From NCBI RefSeq assembly GCF_014770435.1, contig NZ_CP061739.1:2852001-2916000 (forward strand): a stretch of DNA of 64,000 nucleotides, read 5' to 3'. A model generated the notes under the pieces. The model searched no databases, was not told the DNA's origin, and worked only from the letters and a program-made list of their open reading frames with translations. The position numbers and the translations under genes were made by a program. This document shows, one piece after another, positions 60,247 through 64,000 of this stretch. How positions within the stretch are numbered: position 1 is the first letter of the stretch; each line of letters starts with the position of its first letter. The stretch comes from Psychrobacter sp. 28M-43. Lineage in GTDB: Bacteria; Pseudomonadota; Gammaproteobacteria; Pseudomonadales; Moraxellaceae.

Positions 60247-61178
60247 TGCCATTATTCAAGCGCAAAAAAAGTCGTCAAGAGAAAATCGCTGTTTCTGCCA
60301 TTACTGACCAAGATGTTATTGATCAAGATACTATTGATCAAGATGCCTTTAATAAAGACACCCTTAATCAAGGTGCTGCAGCAACGACCAATACCACTCA
60401 AGATAAAAAATCAGATGATGCTTTAAGCCCTTTGGCTGATATGCCTATTACCGAGCACTTGATTGAGCTGCGTCGGCATTTGATCAAAATATGTGTGGCA
60501 GTACTGATAATATTTTTAGGTTTAGTTGGCTATTCGCGCGAGCTATACAACTTTTTATCTGACCCACTGGTTGCGCAGTTACCCGCCAACTCGACCATGA
60601 TTGCCACCGATATCACGTCAAACTTTATGGCACCGATACGTCTGACCGTATTTGTAGCTGCATTTTTGGCGATGCCCTACATTCTTTATCAAATTTGGTC
60701 GTTTGTAGCGCCCGGTCTGTATAAGAAAGAAAAGAAAATCGCTATTCCAGTGCTGCTATCTTCTATATTTCTGTTTTATGCTGGTGTGGCTTTTTCCTAT
60801 TTTATTGTGCTCAAAGGGGTCTTAAAATTCTTTATCATGTTTGCCCCGCAAAACGTACTACCCATGACGGATATCGACAGCTATCTCAGTTTTGCCTTAA
60901 AATTATTTATGGTATTCGGCTTAACGTTTGAGATTCCAGTCGTTACTTTGCTATTGATATTGGCAGGTATTGTCTCCATTCAGAGCTTAGAAGAAAAACG
61001 TCGTTATATCATTGTGGGCTGTTTTGCTGTGGCTGCCGTTGTCACGCCGCCCGATGGCGTATCGATGCTCATGCTAGCGATTCCGATGTGGTTGTTGTTT
61101 GAGCTTGGTTTGTTTTTGGCGAAGATTTTAATCAAAGAAGAGCCCAGTCCTACTCTCGTGTCGACAGACAAAGAATAA
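60246..61178 (+). CDS. tatC: Sec-independent translocase subunit TatC
   Basis: The start is ATG 60246, overlapping the tatB stop (TGATG). The 310-residue protein carries six membrane helices, the conserved ITEHLIELRRHL near residue 75, FMAPIRLTVFVA and the CFAVAAVVTPPDGVSMLML end. It binds twin-arginine signal peptides. An extra 60-residue acidic N-terminus contains the tandem pentapeptide repeat D-x-x-D/N-Q. A terminator follows. Confidence 0.95.
   Translation: MPLFKRKKSRQEKIAVSAITDQDVIDQDTIDQDAFNKDTLNQGAAATTNTTQDKKSDDALSPLADMPITEHLIELRRHLIKICVAVLIIFLGLVGYSRELYNFLSDPLVAQLPANSTMIATDITSNFMAPIRLTVFVAAFLAMPYILYQIWSFVAPGLYKKEKKIAIPVLLSSIFLFYAGVAFSYFIVLKGVLKFFIMFAPQNVLPMTDIDSYLSFALKLFMVFGLTFEIPVVTLLLILAGIVSIQSLEEKRRYIIVGCFAVAAVVTPPDGVSMLMLAIPMWLLFELGLFLAKILIKEEPSPTLVSTDKE
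60312..60371 (+). repeat. Tandem 15-base repeat inside tatC
   Basis: Four units of 15 bases (60312, 60327, 60342, 60357) encode DVIDQ, DTIDQ, DAFNK and DTLNQ. The first two differ at only two or three bases (GATGTTATTGATCAA and GATACTATTGATCAA), showing recent expansion. Confidence 0.75.
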
Positions 61179-61319
61179 AACACTTATCAGTCTAATCCAG
61201 ACTAAAATAAAGTTATTGATTACATATAGCTATGCGTTAAACTACCATTACACCGTTTTATTCTTGCCTCATTAGTAAGCTGATTGCTTATTATCACGTT
61301 TTAGCATCACCATCATCTA

Positions 61320-61349
61320 TAAGCCATTGTTTACCCAGTGGCTTTTTTT
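61320..61349 (+). terminator. tatABC terminator
   Basis: AGCCATTG pairs with CAGTGGCT (one G-T) around TTTACC, followed by seven T. It lies about 50 bases before the helicase start. Confidence 0.75.
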
Positions 61350-61394
61350 GCCCCTTTTATTTTTAATCAATTTTTGTATTTAGGTAGCTTTATT

Positions 61395-62894
61395 ATGTCC
61401 GCATCTATGCCAGCTTATATGAGCGATCCCACTGACGAGCAGCTGAGCGCGCTGAATATGGCGATGGATCACAAGTCGTTTAAAGTGGTTGCTTATGCGG
61501 GCGCCGGTAAGACAACGACGCTCAAGCTAATCGGTGAGCGCTTACGTGGCCGCGGACTATATCTGGCTTTTAACAAAGCGATTGCCAATGATGCTCGTTC
61601 AAAGTTTCCGCCACATGTAGAATGCCGTACTTTTCATTCACTAGCTTATCGTCATGTTGCTCGTGATATTACCGCCAAGCTATCTTTGCCACGATTTTCA
61701 CCCAAGCGTCTCGGTGATGATTTGGGACTACAGCCTGTGCAAGTACGTCGACAAATGGATGGGGTTAATAAATACATTACGCTGACACCCGCACGATTGT
61801 CTCGGTTCGTCAGCGACGCAGTGAGTAATTTTTGCAGCACGCATGCCAGCTATCCTGCACCAAGGCACATACTACTCCCAAGCTGGCTCGATGACTCAGA
61901 TGCAGAGCAGCTGCGCGAGATGCTCTACCCTGCTGTTGAGCAGCGCTGGTTACAGTCGATTGATGCGCGTCACCCTGCTGGTATTGGCCATGATATTTAT
62001 CTCAAGCTCTGGGCGTTGTCTAAGCCTAGTATTCCAGCGGACTTTATCTTGTTCGATGAAGCACAGGATGCCGATCCCTTGATGATGGGTATCTTGACCC
62101 AGCAGTCGAGACAAGTCATCTATGTGGGCGACGCGCATCAGCAGATTTATGAATGGCGCGGTGCGGTCAATGCGATGAAAAAGCTGCCATTACCGCAGAC
62201 GTTATTGACACAGTCTTTCAGATTCGGTGAGCCGATTGCAGAAGTGGCCAATACCCTATTAAAAGCACTACAAGAGGACGTACCGCTAAAAGGCAATCCG
62301 AATAAACAGTCCTCTACCGATAAGGGCATGGTACACAGTAAGAAAGATGCTATTTTGTGCCGTACCAATGCTGCTGCCATGTCACAACTATTGACAGGAT
62401 TAAAGCACGGGCATCGCGTGGCGCTACAAGCGGATACCGACCGTATGCTCAAATTCTGTCAGGCTGCCGAAAACTTAAAAAATGGTAAATCGGCTTACGG
62501 TGTACCTGAGCTGGCGTATTTTTATAATTGGGGTGATGTGCAAGAGTATGCCGAAACTAATGAGGGTAGCGATCTCAAAACACTGGTCAAGCTCGTCGAT
62601 GACCATGGTACTAATGTACTAAGCCAAGCAGTCAATAGTCTGACCAGTATTGAAAACGCTGACTATGTCATCTCTACTGCTCATAAAGCCAAAGGGCTTG
62701 AATGGGGGAAAGTACAACTAGATGATGACTTTTATTATGATGTGACCACCAATGCGGTCAAGATCAGTCCAGAAGAGTTGCGCCTACTCTATGTCGCCTG
62801 TACTCGCGCGCAAAGCAATTTGGATATTCATAATATTAAAGACTTGATATCAGGATTACAGACGGGCAAAAAAGTGATTTTTGGTAATACCTAA
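61395..62894 (+). CDS. FBH1-like UvrD superfamily DNA helicase
   Basis: The start ATG 61395 (MSASMPAYMSDPTDE) gives 499 residues; the frame further up begins inside or next to the tat terminator and is unlikely. It is a superfamily 1 helicase with Walker A YAGAGKTTTL near residue 35, TFHSLAYRHV, Walker B FDEAQDADPLM, YVGDAHQQIYEWRGAVNAM, TQSFRFGEPIAEVANTLL, STAHKAKGLEW and LLYVACTRAQ. This order and spacing closely follow eukaryotic FBH1 without its F-box, rather than UvrD, Rep or PcrA. It may process recombination or replication intermediates. Confidence 0.85.
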   Translation: MSASMPAYMSDPTDEQLSALNMAMDHKSFKVVAYAGAGKTTTLKLIGERLRGRGLYLAFNKAIANDARSKFPPHVECRTFHSLAYRHVARDITAKLSLPRFSPKRLGDDLGLQPVQVRRQMDGVNKYITLTPARLSRFVSDAVSNFCSTHASYPAPRHILLPSWLDDSDAEQLREMLYPAVEQRWLQSIDARHPAGIGHDIYLKLWALSKPSIPADFILFDEAQDADPLMMGILTQQSRQVIYVGDAHQQIYEWRGAVNAMKKLPLPQTLLTQSFRFGEPIAEVANTLLKALQEDVPLKGNPNKQSSTDKGMVHSKKDAILCRTNAAAMSQLLTGLKHGHRVALQADTDRMLKFCQAAENLKNGKSAYGVPELAYFYNWGDVQEYAETNEGSDLKTLVKLVDDHGTNVLSQAVNSLTSIENADYVISTAHKAKGLEWGKVQLDDDFYYDVTTNAVKISPEELRLLYVACTRAQSNLDIHNIKDLISGLQTGKKVIFGNT

Positions 62895-62967
62895 TTACTT
62901 TCAACCTCTGTCAGCCTCAAGTTTTATTCAATCTCTTATAGCGACCCTTTAGCAGTGAATCACCAGC

Positions 62968-64000
62968 ATGAATAATAGCCAACAACTTCAAACGCGTCAA
63001 AATACTATCAATCAGTTATTTGCGACTCCCGTGCGTTTGCTCGCACCTATGGAGGGCTTGACCGATCCATTAATGCGCCAAATATTAACCCAAATTGCGT
63101 CTGACTTGGGGCGTCCTTATGATTGGTCAGTCAGTGAATTTATCCGTATCACTCAACACGTCTTGCCTGCGCATGTGTTTTATAAATATGTGCCTGAGCT
63201 ACATCATGATGCCAAAACGGCTTCTGGTACGCCTATTCATGTACAGATTTTGGGTAGCGAAGCGCAGCTTATGGCAGAAAACGCCGCATACGCTTGCGAG
63301 CTCGGTGCGCCTGCTATCGACATCAATTTTGGTTGCCCTGCCAAGACGGTCAACAGCCATCGCGGTGGTTCAGTATTGTTAGATGAACCTGAAACCATGT
63401 ATCAGATTATCAGTGGCGTACGCCAAGCCGTTCCCGCTCACATACCAGTATCAGCTAAGATTCGTCTGGGCTATACCGATACCAGTCGCATGGATGATAT
63501 TCGCGGCGCAATTAACGACAGCGGCGCCGACTGGCTGACCATTCATGCACGCACTAAGACCCAAGGCTATAAGCCGCCTGCCTATTGGGACAAAATCCAG
63601 AGCTTTAATGCGCTCGATATTCCAGTCATTGCCAATGGAGAAATTTGGAACTTTGAGCATGCGCAAAATTGTATGACGCAAGCAGGTACACCGCATTTAA
63701 TGCTAGGTCGCGGCGCAGTAACGCGTCCTGATTTAGTGGCACAGGTTGATAATGATACTGAAAAAAGTACTAACAGCATAGAGAATACGGCTACATTGTT
63801 ATGGCAAGATTTGATTGCGCATCAGATTAAGTTTTTGGAAGGTGAGGCAAAGAACGATGTGGTATTGGTCGGTCGCTATAAGCAATGGTTAGGGATGCTC
63901 ACCAAAGGCTATGTTGAGGCACAAACAGTGTGGGAAAGTATCAAACGAGAGAAAAATAAAGCGGTGATTATTCGTGCACTACAAGCGAGTGTTCAAGAAT
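62968..64000 (+). CDS. dusC: tRNA-dihydrouridine synthase (3' end missing)
   Basis: The frame from ATG 62968 stays open to the right edge, about 344 residues. It has the Dus fold: LAPMEGLTDPLMRQIL at the FMN barrel start, DINFGCPAKTVNSHRGGS with the catalytic Cys near residue 115, KIRLGYTD, TIHARTKTQGYKPPAYWDKI and ANGEIWN. The APMEG opening and FGCPAKTVN place it nearest DusC (U16 of tRNA), as opposed to DusA or DusB. It reduces uridine to dihydrouridine in tRNA. Confidence 0.9.
   Translation, partial: MNNSQQLQTRQNTINQLFATPVRLLAPMEGLTDPLMRQILTQIASDLGRPYDWSVSEFIRITQHVLPAHVFYKYVPELHHDAKTASGTPIHVQILGSEAQLMAENAAYACELGAPAIDINFGCPAKTVNSHRGGSVLLDEPETMYQIISGVRQAVPAHIPVSAKIRLGYTDTSRMDDIRGAINDSGADWLTIHARTKTQGYKPPAYWDKIQSFNALDIPVIANGEIWNFEHAQNCMTQAGTPHLMLGRGAVTRPDLVAQVDNDTEKSTNSIENTATLLWQDLIAHQIKFLEGEAKNDVVLVGRYKQWLGMLTKGYVEAQTVWESIKREKNKAVIIRALQASVQE

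Noticed and set aside
61338..61394. A longer start for the FBH1-like helicase
   Set aside because: It would begin within the tatABC terminator T-run and adds a hydrophobic, non-conserved leader of 19 residues; the ATG at 61395 is better.

Overview
The window looks like a chromosomal segment of a gammaproteobacterium of the Moraxellaceae, most probably Psychrobacter. This rests on the moderate-to-low GC, the protein styles (KMSKS-type TyrRS, RapA, FBH1-like helicase, NT5C1-type nucleotidase), the pheST-ihfA and tatABC neighbourhoods and the rRNA sequences. The genus is an inference, because no database search was possible. Almost all of the window is core genome. I see no insertion sequence, prophage, integrase or CRISPR array.

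Layout. 1-4.6 kb: a 5'-nucleotidase cut by the left edge, a dctPQM TRAP transporter operon and a small conserved hypothetical gene, all on the minus strand. 4.75-10.54 kb: a complete minus-strand rrn operon (16S, tRNA-Ile, tRNA-Ala, 23S, 5S) with two tandem promoters, long processing stems around 16S and 23S, and a terminator. 10.7-20.8 kb: a uracil-DNA-glycosylase-like gene, upp, ydfG, a possible ADP-ribosyltransferase-fold protein, an alpha/beta hydrolase, a DUF1653 gene, tyrS, anmK, a fabF-type ketosynthase and a charged coiled-coil protein. 20.9-28.5 kb (minus): aminopeptidase P and a POT peptide transporter, an Ala/Glu-rich membrane-anchored protein, lnt and corC.

28.7-38.5 kb: a DUF4105 membrane protein, a YcgN-family protein, dienelactone hydrolase, a large DUF2339 membrane protein, the ribosome-assembly GTPase ylqF/rbgA, an AT-rich DUF4062 gene that looks like an acquired insert, and mutY. 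38.6-46.6 kb: tesB, rapA, a D-2-hydroxyacid dehydrogenase, a Baeyer-Villiger-type flavoprotein and an RluA-family pseudouridine synthase. 47-52 kb: trxA, rho with a long leader, a glycine-zipper lipoprotein, ypfJ and an acidic lipoprotein. 52-57 kb (minus): rpmI-rplT, pheS, pheT, ihfA. 57.5-64 kb (plus): a hotdog thioesterase, a fused hisIE, tatABC, an FBH1-like UvrD helicase and dusC, which is cut by the right edge.

The genes serve translation (rRNA, tRNA, TyrRS, PheRS, L20, L35, RbgA, pseudouridine and dihydrouridine synthases), transcription control (Rho, RapA, IHF), envelope work (Lnt, AnmK, Tat, lipoproteins), nucleotide salvage and repair (Upp, nucleotidase, UDG-like, MutY) and peptide scavenging (POT plus aminopeptidase P). 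No multi-gene novel system is evident. The best candidates for new biology are single genes: the DUF4062/winged-helix gene, the ART-like gene whose 3' end carries the opposite gene's terminator, and the FBH1-like helicase.
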